Shown piece after piece: positions 54,970 to 64,000 of a DNA stretch of 64,000 bases (its first letter is position 1; each line of letters opens with the position of its first letter). The stretch is from Bacteroidetes bacterium 43-93 (GTDB lineage: Bacteria; Bacteroidota; Bacteroidia; Chitinophagales; Chitinophagaceae): the NCBI GenBank assembly GCA_001897855.1, contig MKUO01000001.1, positions 1 through 64,000 of the forward strand. Reading direction: 5' to 3'. The position numbers and the translations under genes are program-made. Under the pieces are notes generated by a model that searched no databases, was not told the origin of the DNA, and saw nothing but the letters and a program-made list of their open reading frames with translations.

Positions 54970-55254
54970 CTATAAATGTAGGTATCCCTTGATATCGTTT
55001 ACATATTTTTCAAATGCTTTTATGCCTTTGGGGGTGATCTTGCATTTGGTAAGGGGGTAGTTTTTCTTAAATGTCTTGATGATTTCTATGTATCCTGCTT
55101 CCCTGAGTTTATCCAGCTGCAGGCTTAGATTGCCGGCAGTAGCCTTCGTTTTTTCCTTTAGATACACAAATTCTGCTTCTTCCAGGCTTACTAGCAAAGA
55201 GATAATGGAAAGTCTTAGCTGCGAGTGTAATATAGGATCAAGATCATTAAGCAT
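54970..55254 (-). CDS. Winged-helix regulator (HTH_27-like)
   Basis: A 94-residue DNA-binding protein of the PF13601 (MarR-like, 'transcriptional regulator') type: ILHSQLRLSIISLLVSLEEA, then FVYLKEKTKATAGNLSLQLD (helix-turn-helix) and the wing KLREAGYIEIIKTFKKNYPL. In Bacteroidota it is usually paired with a small polytopic membrane protein, as here (the upstream gene overlaps it by 8 bases). The pair lies behind a promoter with a perfect inverted repeat, which this protein may bind to regulate its own operon. Confidence 0.86.
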   Translation of the reverse strand: MLNDLDPILHSQLRLSIISLLVSLEEAEFVYLKEKTKATAGNLSLQLDKLREAGYIEIIKTFKKNYPLTKCKITPKGIKAFEKYVNDIKGYLHL

Positions 55255-55831
55255 TCACCTTGCGTTTATAATATCCTTTCATCATTAATCCGGGTACAAT
55301 GCAGGCAAACACCATAGCAGCTGCACAATACAGGAATTGTGTCGTAAATTCTGAATTGAATGCAAATATGGAACAAACCGTGCATAAAACAGCACCTATT
55401 ATAGAAGGATAGTACTTAGTTACACCACCTGTAATAAAAGCTGCCAGTGCGTATAATAATATGATTACGGGCATTACATTGGCTATGCCCAATTTGGTGC
55501 CGAACGACATGATAATTCCTGCACAAAAACCTAAGCCGCCCCACGTAAAACCATACAGGCGATCTGAAAATGTCTTAGCCTTTTCCTCTTTTTCATCTTT
55601 TCTGTTTCTTATCACAGAAAGTAATCCACCAATCGGAAATAGAATCCACGCATAGGATAGCCACTCCAATTTATAGGTAAATCCAATGTATAGGCTCAGG
55701 CAATAAAGCCCGGTTAAAATGCCCCATATAGTGAGATAGTACGCAGCACCTGTTTGCTCTTGCTTAGCTGTGTGTATCATATCCTCAATGATCTCAAGGC
55801 TTTGTTTTTCTGAAAGTGATTCGTTTTGCAT
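55247..55831 (-). CDS. Membrane protein partner of the HTH regulator
   Basis: A 194-residue protein with a short charged N-terminus (SLSEKQSLEIIEDMIHTAKQ), then about five or six membrane helices broken by a charged loop (RNRKDEKEEKAKTFSDR). The last helix ends just before the basic tail YYKRKVNA. It is first in a two-gene operon with the HTH protein and overlaps it by 8 bases. The pairing suggests a signal or transport role that the regulator controls; no function can be named. Confidence 0.72.
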   Translation of the reverse strand: MQNESLSEKQSLEIIEDMIHTAKQEQTGAAYYLTIWGILTGLYCLSLYIGFTYKLEWLSYAWILFPIGGLLSVIRNRKDEKEEKAKTFSDRLYGFTWGGLGFCAGIIMSFGTKLGIANVMPVIILLYALAAFITGGVTKYYPSIIGAVLCTVCSIFAFNSEFTTQFLYCAAAMVFACIVPGLMMKGYYKRKVNA

Positions 55832-55864
55832 ACAGATATGTAAATTTGATTGTAAAAATAAACT

Positions 55865-55881
55865 GGTTAATATTATTAACC
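55865..55881 (-). promoter_or_regulatory. Inverted repeat on the promoter, candidate operator
   Basis: GGTTAATATTATTAACC: perfect 7-bp arms with a 3-base centre. It begins on the last base of the minus-strand -7 box and covers the expected start site. Confidence 0.65.
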
Positions 55882-55911
55882 AAAATTATTTCAAATATTT
55901 TTCTAACGCAA
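55881..55911 (-). promoter_or_regulatory. Promoter of the HTH/membrane-protein operon
   Basis: Minus strand: TTG (55911-55909), 20-base spacer, TAATTTTG (55888-55881), a full consensus. The leader to the ATG at 55831 would be about 45 bases. Confidence 0.72.
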
Positions 55912-55921
55912 AACCATTCAA

Positions 55922-58381
55922 TTAAAAGGTTATTGATATGCCGGCTACAATGCGCCCTTGGCTGCCAAAATCAAATTTGCCCGGGGTAATGTGATAATAA
56001 GCGCCCAGATCCAGGTTGAGATAGGCTAGATGCAGATAGTTAACCCGCAGTATATGATTAATGAGTACGCCCGCTTCATGATATCCTGTTTCATTGGCTA
56101 CAAGCCCTGCGTCTGCAGCACGATTATTGTCTGATAAGGTTCCGTATAAAAAATTATACGCAAGGCTTAAATAGGGTTGGCTATACCGGTTTGTGTAAAA
56201 ACACCTGTCAAAATCGTGTCGATATAAAATACCTGCAAAACGGTCATTAAAATAAGAGAAAGGCAGCATGGTAAGAAACCCGCCCTGCGCATAGAACTGT
56301 ATATCTCCCCTGTCAACTTTATACCCGGTGCCGGCAAGCAAAATGGACCTTGGTAAAGGATTGTCATTTTTACTTTTAATAATACCTCCCATTATTTTAA
56401 AGTTGTCTTTGCCCCAGTGATTAAAATGGTGAGTATATAAAATTGCCACCAACCCCCTTGCATAATTGGTAGTATAGGTACCGCTTGTTAATTGCCCGTA
56501 CGATAGTTTAGCATAAACAATAGGGTATTTAGTGCCTGCAGGAAGATAATAGCCAAAGAACGGTGTACGTTTTTCAGCGTAGGCATAGCGCAGGTTCAAA
56601 GATGCTTCTGTAATATCATAAATGCCTGGTGCAGCGCCGGGCTGATTGAATGCATAATTGTATAGAGGCTTTAACTCTTGTTTCAAACCCTGAAGTTCCA
56701 GCTCCAGGTAATTGATTCGCCCATGTGCGGTTGCAGAGAATTCAGTAACATGATCTACCCTTGCAAGTAACCATGTTTGCAGCCCTCGCCGGTCTATTTC
56801 CGGGTTTATATTTATGTTGCCGGTATTTCTATAATTGTTTTGATACGCAGCTTCAATCCAATATTCTTCGTTCTTCGCGGGAAAAATCTTTAAAGAAGCG
56901 CCATATTTAACCACCTTGTCTTTAAATCCATAGCCAAACCAGCCTCCGGCAGTGAAGAAGCTGGATATTTTATCATTGGTATATAGTCCGAGTCCAAGCC
57001 TTGTGCCTTCATAGGTGTTATACGCCAGTATTTTTGTAAGGTCTATATCTACAAACTTAATGGGCAACCGGCCAAGGGCTATATTGGTGGCGCTGCTCAG
57101 GTATTGGTCAATACCTGCCTGTTGCATCAGCGTATCCATGTTTACATAGGTATTCCGTTCTTTTATTGTAATGGTGTCAAACCTGTATCTGCGCCAATCA
57201 TCTTCTGAGTGCAAGTCAACCGAATCGGTTAGTTTGATCGCATGCGCTTTGTCGAAATGAACTGTTTTGTCCAAAGTATATCTTACAGAGTCTATAATAG
57301 AGTGCCCCGACCATACCATACCTATGTCAGGAGACGGATATTTGTTGAATGTAAATTCATAGTTGAGTTCTCTTGGAAACCACTTGCCATCGACAAAGCG
57401 GTATATCTGTTCCATTTTTACACTACGTTCATCTGTAGTGTCAGTAGTTTTAGCTATGATGTGTGATATAGCGTACCCGTTAGTGTTAATATACACTACA
57501 CCTTCCAGCGAATTAAAGACCACATTCTTCTTAGGCTTATACTTAAGCACATAGATCGTGTCGCTGCCGTTTTGCAATTCATCGAGCAGGTAAAAGTTGT
57601 AGCGGTATTGCCATCCTTCCGATATGGGGTTGGTATAGTCAATGGTGTTTAATTTAATGTAGTTGTCATAAGCATGAAAAGGCAATATGCCATTAATGAC
57701 GTTGGTAAAAAAAGTTTTGCTAAAACCCGAGAAACGCGACGCAACTACATCTTCCTGTCTTGTATTAGGTCGTTTATAGGCTACTTTGCTATATGTTTCT
57801 GAAAAGATGATGTGCATACTGTTGCGTATCGAGTCTATTTCTTTGCGCGAAGCTGCTATAATAGAGTCTGCCAGTTTGCGGTCGCTTTCAGATAGGGTGT
57901 CCAGTTTATTGTGCTTTACCGTTTTTACCTTAGCGAAGCCTTCGTTTGGCAACAAGTCCACATACATTTTATAGTATATCTCGTAGGCATACTGTGCATA
58001 TTTGTCCGGGTTGTTATTGGCCTTGTTGCGGATGGTAGTGTTGATGATCCTTTTTATTTTTTCATACGGTGGGCGGATCACTACTTCGTTGTTGTCGTTT
58101 ACAACAGGGGAAAGAAATATAGTGTCAACATCGTGGACGCTAACGGTTTTAGTAGTGTAGCCAACATAAGAGATGTGAAGTTGCTGAATGCCTGATAGTA
58201 ATTCAAAAGAGAATTTGCCATTGATATCGGTGACTAATCCTTGTCTTGTATTTCCCTGGCGTATGGTGGCAAAAGCAAGTGGCTGATGCGTTTGTTCATC
58301 TACGACAATACCGGCCACGTGCTGGCAGATACCTGCAACAGGTATCATAAAAGCGATGATAAGAAGATAGAGTCTGCCCAT
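55922..58381 (-). CDS. DUF5686 outer-membrane protein with carboxypeptidase-like plug
   Basis: An 819-residue protein with a signal peptide (1-19, GICQHVAG), an N-terminal carboxypeptidase-regulatory-like beta-sandwich (GIVVDEQTHQPLAFATIRQG to YVGYTTK, about 20-92), then the DUF5686 pattern beginning IRPPYEKIKRIINTTIRNKA. The C-terminal half alternates strands and ends in IVAGISITF, the aromatic end of an outer-membrane barrel. Members may be surface receptors or transporters; the cargo is unknown. Confidence 0.86.
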   Translation of the reverse strand: MGRLYLLIIAFMIPVAGICQHVAGIVVDEQTHQPLAFATIRQGNTRQGLVTDINGKFSFELLSGIQQLHISYVGYTTKTVSVHDVDTIFLSPVVNDNNEVVIRPPYEKIKRIINTTIRNKANNNPDKYAQYAYEIYYKMYVDLLPNEGFAKVKTVKHNKLDTLSESDRKLADSIIAASRKEIDSIRNSMHIIFSETYSKVAYKRPNTRQEDVVASRFSGFSKTFFTNVINGILPFHAYDNYIKLNTIDYTNPISEGWQYRYNFYLLDELQNGSDTIYVLKYKPKKNVVFNSLEGVVYINTNGYAISHIIAKTTDTTDERSVKMEQIYRFVDGKWFPRELNYEFTFNKYPSPDIGMVWSGHSIIDSVRYTLDKTVHFDKAHAIKLTDSVDLHSEDDWRRYRFDTITIKERNTYVNMDTLMQQAGIDQYLSSATNIALGRLPIKFVDIDLTKILAYNTYEGTRLGLGLYTNDKISSFFTAGGWFGYGFKDKVVKYGASLKIFPAKNEEYWIEAAYQNNYRNTGNININPEIDRRGLQTWLLARVDHVTEFSATAHGRINYLELELQGLKQELKPLYNYAFNQPGAAPGIYDITEASLNLRYAYAEKRTPFFGYYLPAGTKYPIVYAKLSYGQLTSGTYTTNYARGLVAILYTHHFNHWGKDNFKIMGGIIKSKNDNPLPRSILLAGTGYKVDRGDIQFYAQGGFLTMLPFSYFNDRFAGILYRHDFDRCFYTNRYSQPYLSLAYNFLYGTLSDNNRAADAGLVANETGYHEAGVLINHILRVNYLHLAYLNLDLGAYYHITPGKFDFGSQGRIVAGISITF

Positions 58382-58463
58382 AGTATTCGCAAAAAAAATA
58401 CTAAAAATGGGTGACTATCAAGGGGATAATTGTCCTTTAAATTTTATTTAACTAATGTCCGGC

Positions 58464-59666
58464 TTATTCTTCGGTATCAAAACCGGCTTTTACCGGTGTG
58501 CGTTTTACCAGCGAATAGATGATCTTCGCCTGCTGGTAGATATTATTGTTGTATTTATTGCCCAACACAATAATTGTAAAGTTCTCTTTAATAAAACGAT
58601 AAAACACCGTGTTATTGCCATGCCACCAGCCATTGTGGTAAATGACCTTGCCGCCATCAGGGAAGCAAAGCATACGCCAACCAAGGCCATAATTTTTTTG
58701 ACCGGGCCTTTCAAAAGAGCAGGGGCCATAAGCCAGCTCCAGGGTTTCATTATTTAGCAGCGTATTATTATAGAAAGACTGGTCCCAGCGATACATGTCT
58801 TCAACCGTACTGTAGATATTTTTATCGCCATATACCCCATCGGCAAACATGTCTGGTTCGCGCCTCCAGTTATATTTATAACTGATGGCGTTACCCGGTG
58901 GCATTGGATGACGGGTAGGGTCATAGACAAATGTATTTTTCATACCCAGCGGATCAAAGATGTATTTTTTCAGGAAATCGGGGTAACGCATTTCTGTTAC
59001 AGCTTCTATAACGCAGGCAAGTATTGCATAGTTGCTGTTGCAGTAGCGGAACCTGGTGTTGGGCCTTGACTCCAACTTGGGTTTATATTTGGCGAACATA
59101 TCCAGCACTTCATCATTAGTGATGGGTGTCCGTGTATCTTTTCTGTAAGAAGGTATCCAATGTATATAATCGGGCACGCCAGATCTGTGGCAGAGCAACA
59201 TTTTTACGGTAACATCTGCATATGGGAATTTAGGAAGATAGGTTTGAACCTTCTCATCTATATTCAGGTATTTGTGCTGATACAGGTACATGATAGCAGC
59301 AGCCGTAAATGTCTTGGATGTAGATGCCAGCTGGCTCGATGTAGTGGTGGTCAGTCTTTGTTGTGTTTCGCGGTTGGCAAAGCCAATATACCTTTCGAAA
59401 AGGACCTTCCCTTTATATCCAACTAAAACACTTCCGTTAAAACCTACGCGAGCTTGTACATTATAAAAGGAGTCAAGGCTATGGATAATGGCCCTGTACT
59501 CCGCCGCATTAGTATCTGCATAGTTTACACTGGTACTTTTAAGAGCAGCAGGTTCGTCATGAAACCCCGATGGGGTAGCCTTAACAGGATCTGTTTTGGA
59601 ATGGCAGGCTACTATCAATACGAATAGTATGCCGGTGGCTATATATGGAAAAAAATATTTACGCAT
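58464..59666 (-). CDS. Lipoprotein serine hydrolase, class C beta-lactamase fold
   Basis: A 400-residue protein with a lipobox (LIVAC, Cys21) and a PF00144-type domain with STSK (Ser115, Lys118), YCN in RYCNSNYA and HNGWWHGN near residue 340. It is the third serine hydrolase of this class in the window but is lipid-anchored, so it probably faces the periplasm or surface. The ATG at 59666 is chosen because it begins the lipoprotein signal; nine further in-frame codons precede it. A -7 box lies 16 bases upstream. Confidence 0.87.
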   Translation of the reverse strand: MRKYFFPYIATGILFVLIVACHSKTDPVKATPSGFHDEPAALKSTSVNYADTNAAEYRAIIHSLDSFYNVQARVGFNGSVLVGYKGKVLFERYIGFANRETQQRLTTTTSSQLASTSKTFTAAAIMYLYQHKYLNIDEKVQTYLPKFPYADVTVKMLLCHRSGVPDYIHWIPSYRKDTRTPITNDEVLDMFAKYKPKLESRPNTRFRYCNSNYAILACVIEAVTEMRYPDFLKKYIFDPLGMKNTFVYDPTRHPMPPGNAISYKYNWRREPDMFADGVYGDKNIYSTVEDMYRWDQSFYNNTLLNNETLELAYGPCSFERPGQKNYGLGWRMLCFPDGGKVIYHNGWWHGNNTVFYRFIKENFTIIVLGNKYNNNIYQQAKIIYSLVKRTPVKAGFDTEE

Positions 59667-59681
59667 TGTTGTCGGAAACTT

Positions 59682-59689
59682 CAAAAATA
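59682..59689 (-). promoter_or_regulatory. -7 box of the lipoprotein hydrolase gene
   Basis: TATTTTTG on the minus strand, a full match 16 bases before the start; no -33 TTG. It lies between this gene and acpH, so the hydrolase may have its own start in an otherwise continuous run. Confidence 0.45.
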
Positions 59690-59707
59690 ACATGCCATTG
59701 CTTGCTC

Positions 59708-60295
59708 TCAGGCACTTAACTCAATTTTAACATATTCCACCATGTCATCTATAAGTTCGTAATAACATTGGTTCAGTTCGTAATAATGTTTTATAAAGGT
59801 CTGATAAGCTTTTTCCGTAGGCGCTATATATTTCGCCCTGCGCTGTAGTCCTTGCAGGGAACGTTGTATGCCCAGTAAGTTACGATAGCCATATAGCCAA
59901 TTATGTTCTTTCATATGCGGAAAGTAAGCGGCAAATGAAGAAGGAAAATATTGGCTGAAGACTTCCAGCTTTTGATAGATTTCCAGTGTAAATTCCAGCA
60001 ACATATCTTCTGATGGGAAGTACCGCGCATCACTAGCCAGGAAGTGATCAAATAGTGTATCTAACACCGCACCTGAATAAAGTCCGAAATCTTCCCGGAA
60101 CCAAACCTTTGCACGCAAAATTGCCGGGTGATTATCTGCGAATCCGTCTATCTTTCTATGCAGCATTGCCCCCTTTGCAATTCGCTCAGGAAGTGTATCA
60201 AGTATTTTTAACCCCTTAAAATGATCGCCGGTGATGTTACCTGTTAATATCTCGCCATCTCCAAAAGACAGGAAAGCATGACCTAAATAGTTCAT
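59708..60295 (-). CDS. acpH: Acyl-carrier-protein phosphodiesterase
   Basis: A 195-residue protein matching the DUF479/AcpH family over its full length: MNYLGHAFLSFG, GNITGDHFKG, HRKIDGFADNHP, FREDFGLYSGAVLDTLFDHF. It removes the 4'-phosphopantetheine arm from acyl carrier protein and so resets it. It follows the FUSC gene by 18 bases in the same direction. A phosphopantetheine-making gene (coaBC) is also in the window, but not adjacent. Confidence 0.9.
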   Translation of the reverse strand: MNYLGHAFLSFGDGEILTGNITGDHFKGLKILDTLPERIAKGAMLHRKIDGFADNHPAILRAKVWFREDFGLYSGAVLDTLFDHFLASDARYFPSEDMLLEFTLEIYQKLEVFSQYFPSSFAAYFPHMKEHNWLYGYRNLLGIQRSLQGLQRRAKYIAPTEKAYQTFIKHYYELNQCYYELIDDMVEYVKIELSA

Positions 60296-60313
60296 AAGAA
60301 CGAAACTACGGTT

Positions 60314-62485
60314 TTATTCAGTTTCATTATTGGCAAGTTTCAGCAGGTCGCTATGTACTGCTTTTAGTTCGATGAGCATCCTGTCAAGATAGAGCTGTTG
60401 CAGCGAAGACAGAGGTTGATTAAAATAGGGGCTTGTTCCATTTTCAACGAGCTGGGTAGTATTCTCTGTATTTATTTTCTTTACCAGTTCCATATTTGCA
60501 TTAAACCAATAGAGAAGTTCAGTCAGTTTGCTGTTTTGAAATTGCAGGTCGCTTTCTCCGGTTGTCGTTGCGTTCTCCTGCTCCAGGTACACATTATTTA
60601 GTTCTCTTGTTACCCGCACATTATGCATGATGAGCTGGTAATAAGGTCCGAATTGTTTTCGCTTTGCCCGCGGTTCCTGCATATACCTGTTAAACGAATC
60701 GAAGGCATTGCTGTTCTTGGTTTCTGCGCTTCTCTTCAGCCTTGTCCAGTTAGTGACAGGCATATCAGAAAAGTAGGTGGCGACAAAATAGCTGTAGTTA
60801 CTGCATATAGCATCTGCAAGATAGGATGGCAGCCATTTGGCGTCCCAGTGTGGTAAAAGCGCAAAGCCTGCAACGATGGCTAAGGTGGCACCTCCTGCTG
60901 TTGCAAGTGCCCGCGTAAGTATCAGCATAGGGTTAAGGCTGTCTTCCACATCAAACAAAAGCACCACGCTTATGGTTATAAAAAATACGGCTACCGAATA
61001 TCGCCTCCGCAGGAAATATACCATCATCAAATAACTGATGAATAGTATGATCTCATTTAAATAAAGCCTCATTGGGGTTATCAGGAAAATACCACCGGCG
61101 ATACCACCGGTTATGGTACCGATCATGCGATCAAAAGCCTTGGTAAGGGTAGCGCCGAAATATGGTTGCAAAACAATGATCACCGTAAATGGCAGCCAGT
61201 AGCCATGATCTATCTTAAACCATTTAAAAATGAAGAGTGCAATGGTGCTTGCTATTGCTGAACGCATTGCATATCGGGTAGTAAATGTGTTGAAGTTGAA
61301 AAGTAGTTTAACGTTTCGTATCCAATGTTTAGGATGAATGATAAACATTGTGCGCACTAAGGAATAGGAACGGAAAACGGAATGATCCTTTTCCATCTCC
61401 TTTAGATTGTTTACTGCAGACAATGCAAGTTTTATTACCCGCTCGCTTAGGTGGACGATACGTTTGGCGGGTTCTGCAAATTTGCTATCGTCGTTGGTAT
61501 TATATTCCTTCAATAAAGAGGTGAGGTTGGCAAGCCTGTTGATACGGGAGATTACTAAAAGTTCTTCTTCCGGTTTTAGTACGATCATGAATGAGGCCAT
61601 CCGTTCCGATAGCTTTTGCATCGCTTTTAGTATCGCGTAGATTTTTAACTTCAGGCTGTTATCCGCTTCCTGTATGTTTAGTCGTTCCAGCTCTTCGCTA
61701 ATGGTAATAATATGCGCGGCAACTAATGAAGTAGCCTTACGTGTTTGCGCCAGTTGATATTCATGTTTGTCCTTTGCCGTTACCTGGTGCGCCATCGTTT
61801 CATATAGCGCAAGGGAGCTGTCAATTGCGGTGCGGACAGATTTTTCCTTCAGGTAAATATCCCTTAACGAGCTGCGAACTTCTGTTCCTTCCCAGCCCTT
61901 TGCTATTACTTCTATCAGGTCTGATATATTTCTCCATATCACTGCAACCGACCGCCTGTACGGCTGCCTGGCGGGTGTAAACAAGGCAGCTGCTATGCCC
62001 ACTAAGGCATTCCAGGTTCCTCCAATTAATACCAGGAGCATTCGATGTTCCAGGCCTTTGCTGTCCTGGGTTGGATAGGCATTGGTAATGATAAAGACAA
62101 CGTATACGCATATTGCAAGTCCGCTGCCACGGTCGCCCAGGTTCTTAAATAAGCCTGAAATAAAGCCAACGGCCAGCATGCTGATAACACTTATCCATAT
62201 ATTGTTACCTGTAACGCTTCCCAGTAAGGTAAAGGCAAGAGTGAGGAAAATGCCCCCAAGCAGGATGCGTAATCTTTGTCCGAAAGAGCCTTTTAGCTCT
62301 ACCCAGCATATACATTCGGCTGTCAGGGTCATCCAACTCGCATCAGCAACATGGTTGGTTGCGCTTCCCCATATAACCGGTATAATGGCTGCAAAAGCCA
62401 TGCGCAATCCCCAGCTAAAGACAGGTTCAAAGGTTTCCTGCTCCAGCAGCTTATTGATTGTTTTATATGGGGCTATTTGCGCCAA
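60314..62485 (-). CDS. FUSC-family (YccS-like) inner-membrane protein
   Basis: A 723-residue protein with two hydrophobic blocks of about six helices each (about 20-170 and 390-545), separated by a helical cytoplasmic region and followed by a helical C-terminal domain; this is the FUSC/YccS architecture. FUSC_2-type motifs (SAIASTIALFIFKWFKIDHG, TKAFDRMIGTITGGIAGG) are seen. Family members take part in export of aromatic acids or polyamines, but substrate is open. It begins 1 base after the TlpA-like gene and is surely cotranscribed with it. Confidence 0.86.
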   Translation of the reverse strand: MAQIAPYKTINKLLEQETFEPVFSWGLRMAFAAIIPVIWGSATNHVADASWMTLTAECICWVELKGSFGQRLRILLGGIFLTLAFTLLGSVTGNNIWISVISMLAVGFISGLFKNLGDRGSGLAICVYVVFIITNAYPTQDSKGLEHRMLLVLIGGTWNALVGIAAALFTPARQPYRRSVAVIWRNISDLIEVIAKGWEGTEVRSSLRDIYLKEKSVRTAIDSSLALYETMAHQVTAKDKHEYQLAQTRKATSLVAAHIITISEELERLNIQEADNSLKLKIYAILKAMQKLSERMASFMIVLKPEEELLVISRINRLANLTSLLKEYNTNDDSKFAEPAKRIVHLSERVIKLALSAVNNLKEMEKDHSVFRSYSLVRTMFIIHPKHWIRNVKLLFNFNTFTTRYAMRSAIASTIALFIFKWFKIDHGYWLPFTVIIVLQPYFGATLTKAFDRMIGTITGGIAGGIFLITPMRLYLNEIILFISYLMMVYFLRRRYSVAVFFITISVVLLFDVEDSLNPMLILTRALATAGGATLAIVAGFALLPHWDAKWLPSYLADAICSNYSYFVATYFSDMPVTNWTRLKRSAETKNSNAFDSFNRYMQEPRAKRKQFGPYYQLIMHNVRVTRELNNVYLEQENATTTGESDLQFQNSKLTELLYWFNANMELVKKINTENTTQLVENGTSPYFNQPLSSLQQLYLDRMLIELKAVHSDLLKLANNETE

Positions 62486-62486
62486 A

Positions 62487-62972
62487 TTATTCTAACGATA
62501 ATTGTTTCTCTATAAGCGGACGCAGCATGTCTGCTTTGAGTGATCCTTCAAAGAAATTTGCATATTCGTTTTTCTTATAGCGAAGCATAGTGGCCGGAAT
62601 AGAACCTTGCCAACGGCTATCTATTTTCGGAATAAACTCGTTAGCATTAGTCTCATTAAGCCATAGTACTTCATGAGCCAGCTTTTTCTTCTTCACAAAG
62701 GCAATTATTTTGGCAGGGTAGGCCTCTTTGAAGTCCATACTTACCAGTAATATTTTTACCGGCTTATCAGCCAGGCTGGTTCGTAGTTTTTCAAATTCAG
62801 GAAGTTCCTTTACACAGGGACCACACCATGTTGCCCAAAAGTTTACCACATAAAATGTATCGGGATTAGATGTTCGCTTCATTAAGTCATCAGCGCTATA
62901 TGCCGTTATTTCCTGGGCACTTGCCCCGATCGACAGTAATACGAATAAAATTGTATAAGCTATATATCTCAT
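62487..62972 (-). CDS. TlpA/ResA-like periplasmic thioredoxin
   Basis: A 161-residue protein with a signal peptide (1-19, GASA-QEI) and a thioredoxin fold with the active site FWATWCGPC (Cys50, Cys53) and a cis-Pro loop in GSIPATML. It is a TlpA/ResA-type thiol-disulfide oxidoreductase of the periplasm. First in a minus-strand run with the FUSC, acpH and lipoprotein hydrolase genes. Its partner thiols are unknown. Confidence 0.88.
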   Translation of the reverse strand: MRYIAYTILFVLLSIGASAQEITAYSADDLMKRTSNPDTFYVVNFWATWCGPCVKELPEFEKLRTSLADKPVKILLVSMDFKEAYPAKIIAFVKKKKLAHEVLWLNETNANEFIPKIDSRWQGSIPATMLRYKKNEYANFFEGSLKADMLRPLIEKQLSLE

Positions 62973-63095
62973 ATTTATCCCGCTCTTTATGTAAAGTTAT
63001 CACGGCATCATCAACAAGCAAATAAAACAACAGCATAAATAGTTAATGTTTGCCCCATTTACAGTAGGTTTGTTCCTGATTTTTTAAAACTCTGT

Positions 63096-64000
63096 ATGGA
63101 CAAGATATCCTTATTAAATAAGAAGCAGCAGGAAGCAGTATTGGGTGGCGGGACAAAACGTATAGATGCACAACATAAGAAAGGAAAGCTGACAGCGAGA
63201 GAGCGTCTGCAATTATTATTAGATGAAGGTTCTTTTGAGGAGATTGGGATGCTGGTAACGCATCGTAGCCAGGATTTTGGAATGGAAAAGGAAGTGTACC
63301 TGGGCGATGGCGTAGTTACGGGCTATGGAACTATCAATGGCAGGCTGGTCTATGTTTTTTCACAAGACTTCACCGTGTTCGGGGGCAGCTTATCAGAAAC
63401 ACACGCGGAGAAGATATGTAAAATCATGGACCTGGCTATGCAGAATGGTGCGCCTGTGATTGGCCTGAACGATAGTGGTGGCGCGCGCATACAGGAAGGT
63501 GTTGTTTCATTAGGAGGGTATGCAGATATCTTCCATCGTAATGTGCAGGCATCAGGCGTTATACCGCAGATATCTGCTGTTATGGGGCCATGTGCCGGTG
63601 GCGCAGTGTATTCTCCTGCCATCACAGATTTTATTATGATGGTGGAGCATACCTCTTATATGTTCGTAACGGGGCCAAACGTTGTAAAGACTGTAACGCA
63701 CGAAACAGTTACAAGTGAAGAATTGGGTGGTGCTCAGACACATGCTTCCAAATCGGGGGTTACTCACTTTGCCTGTGCAAACGAGGTAGAATGTATTGAG
63801 AATATTAAGCGATTGCTGAGTTATATACCACAAAATTGCGAGGAAGATGCCCCTGTTTATGCTTATGAACAGGCCGACGAAACAAGATCAAAACTGGATA
63901 GCATTATACCGGATAATCCGAACCAGCCTTATGATATCAAAGAAGTAATAGAAGAACTGGTTGATGCAAACTCTTTCCTTGAAGTGCATAAAGATTATGC
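63096..64000 (+). CDS. Acyl-CoA carboxylase carboxyltransferase (beta) subunit, partial
   Basis: The first 301 codons of a biotin-dependent carboxyltransferase run off the right edge. The start ATG at 63096 opens [12 protein letters not shown]. Family markers are [17 protein letters not shown], the oxyanion-hole pair [13 protein letters not shown] and [13 protein letters not shown], and [11 protein letters not shown]. This fits propionyl-CoA carboxylase beta or methylmalonyl-CoA decarboxylase alpha; the C-terminal part needed to separate them is missing. It moves CO2 between carboxybiotin and propionyl-CoA. Confidence 0.93.
   Translation, partial: MDKISLLNKKQQEAVLGGGTKRIDAQHKKGKLTARERLQLLLDEGSFEEIGMLVTHRSQDFGMEKEVYLGDGVVTGYGTINGRLVYVFSQDFTVFGGSLSETHAEKICKIMDLAMQNGAPVIGLNDSGGARIQEGVVSLGGYADIFHRNVQASGVIPQISAVMGPCAGGAVYSPAITDFIMMVEHTSYMFVTGPNVVKTVTHETVTSEELGGAQTHASKSGVTHFACANEVECIENIKRLLSYIPQNCEEDAPVYAYEQADETRSKLDSIIPDNPNQPYDIKEVIEELVDANSFLEVHKDY

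Overview
The window reads as one continuous piece of chromosome from a gliding/secreting member of the Bacteroidota, most likely the Chitinophagales (Chitinophagaceae-like); the genus cannot be fixed from sequence alone. The evidence is the combination of type IX secretion (T9SS) cargo tails (a type A tail on a 2003-residue Ig-repeat protein and a CHU_C/type B tail on a 675-residue protein), a PorD/DUF4835 gene, an S46 dipeptidyl peptidase, a long SecA with a C-terminal zinc motif, and many promoters with the Bacteroidota -7 box TAnnTTTG, some with a -33 TTG about 20 bases upstream. Moderate G+C, dense coding and no insertion sequences, prophage, CRISPR, tRNA or rRNA genes were seen.

Layout. 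1-4.1 kb: end of a secreted protein, a class C beta-lactamase-fold hydrolase, and a TetR / DUF1295-like membrane protein / FAD monooxygenase operon whose palindromic operator lies on its own promoter. 4.3-9.9 kb: DEAD-box RNA helicase, RlpA-like protein, SET protein, pterin dehydratase, M14 carboxypeptidase-like protein and an exported unknown. 10-15.9 kb: ECF sigma factor with two translationally coupled membrane proteins, coaBC overlapping porD, a DUF4296 lipoprotein, an aspartate aminotransferase and a membrane-anchored response regulator. 16-24.8 kb: the giant Ig-repeat surface protein and a soluble TPR hybrid kinase, both minus strand. 24.9-33.4 kb: small membrane proteins, a tiny HExxH protein, secA, a three-repeat secreted protein, rlmI-like methyltransferase and recN. 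33.4-42.5 kb: S46 peptidase with a DPP11-type specificity residue, CHU_C protein, sensor kinase, and an ABC exporter with a LolA-like protein. 42.5-49.2 kb: thrS, infC, then a duplicated 59-bp terminator-bearing element where rpmI-rplT would be expected, a repeat-built secreted protein, an NlpC/P60 hydrolase and rny. 49.2-64 kb: a second serine hydrolase, an MBL/DinB/adenylate-forming enzyme operon, guaB, an autoregulated-looking HTH/membrane-protein pair, DUF5686 protein, a run of four minus-strand genes (TlpA-like, FUSC, AcpH, serine hydrolase) and the start of an acyl-CoA carboxylase beta subunit.

The strongest unexplained signal is at 45.2-45.5 kb: two 59-bp copies, 95% identical, whose two differences inside the hairpin both preserve base pairing; the first is preceded by a textbook Bacteroidota promoter. 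They look like tandem small RNAs or attenuators, although one copy can also be read as a short hydrophobic peptide. Two minus-strand operons (TetR at 4.05 kb, HTH_27-like at 55.8 kb) share one regulatory design: a perfect inverted repeat starting on the last bases of the -7 box. guaB and the rlmI-like gene appear to be transcribed with almost no leader.
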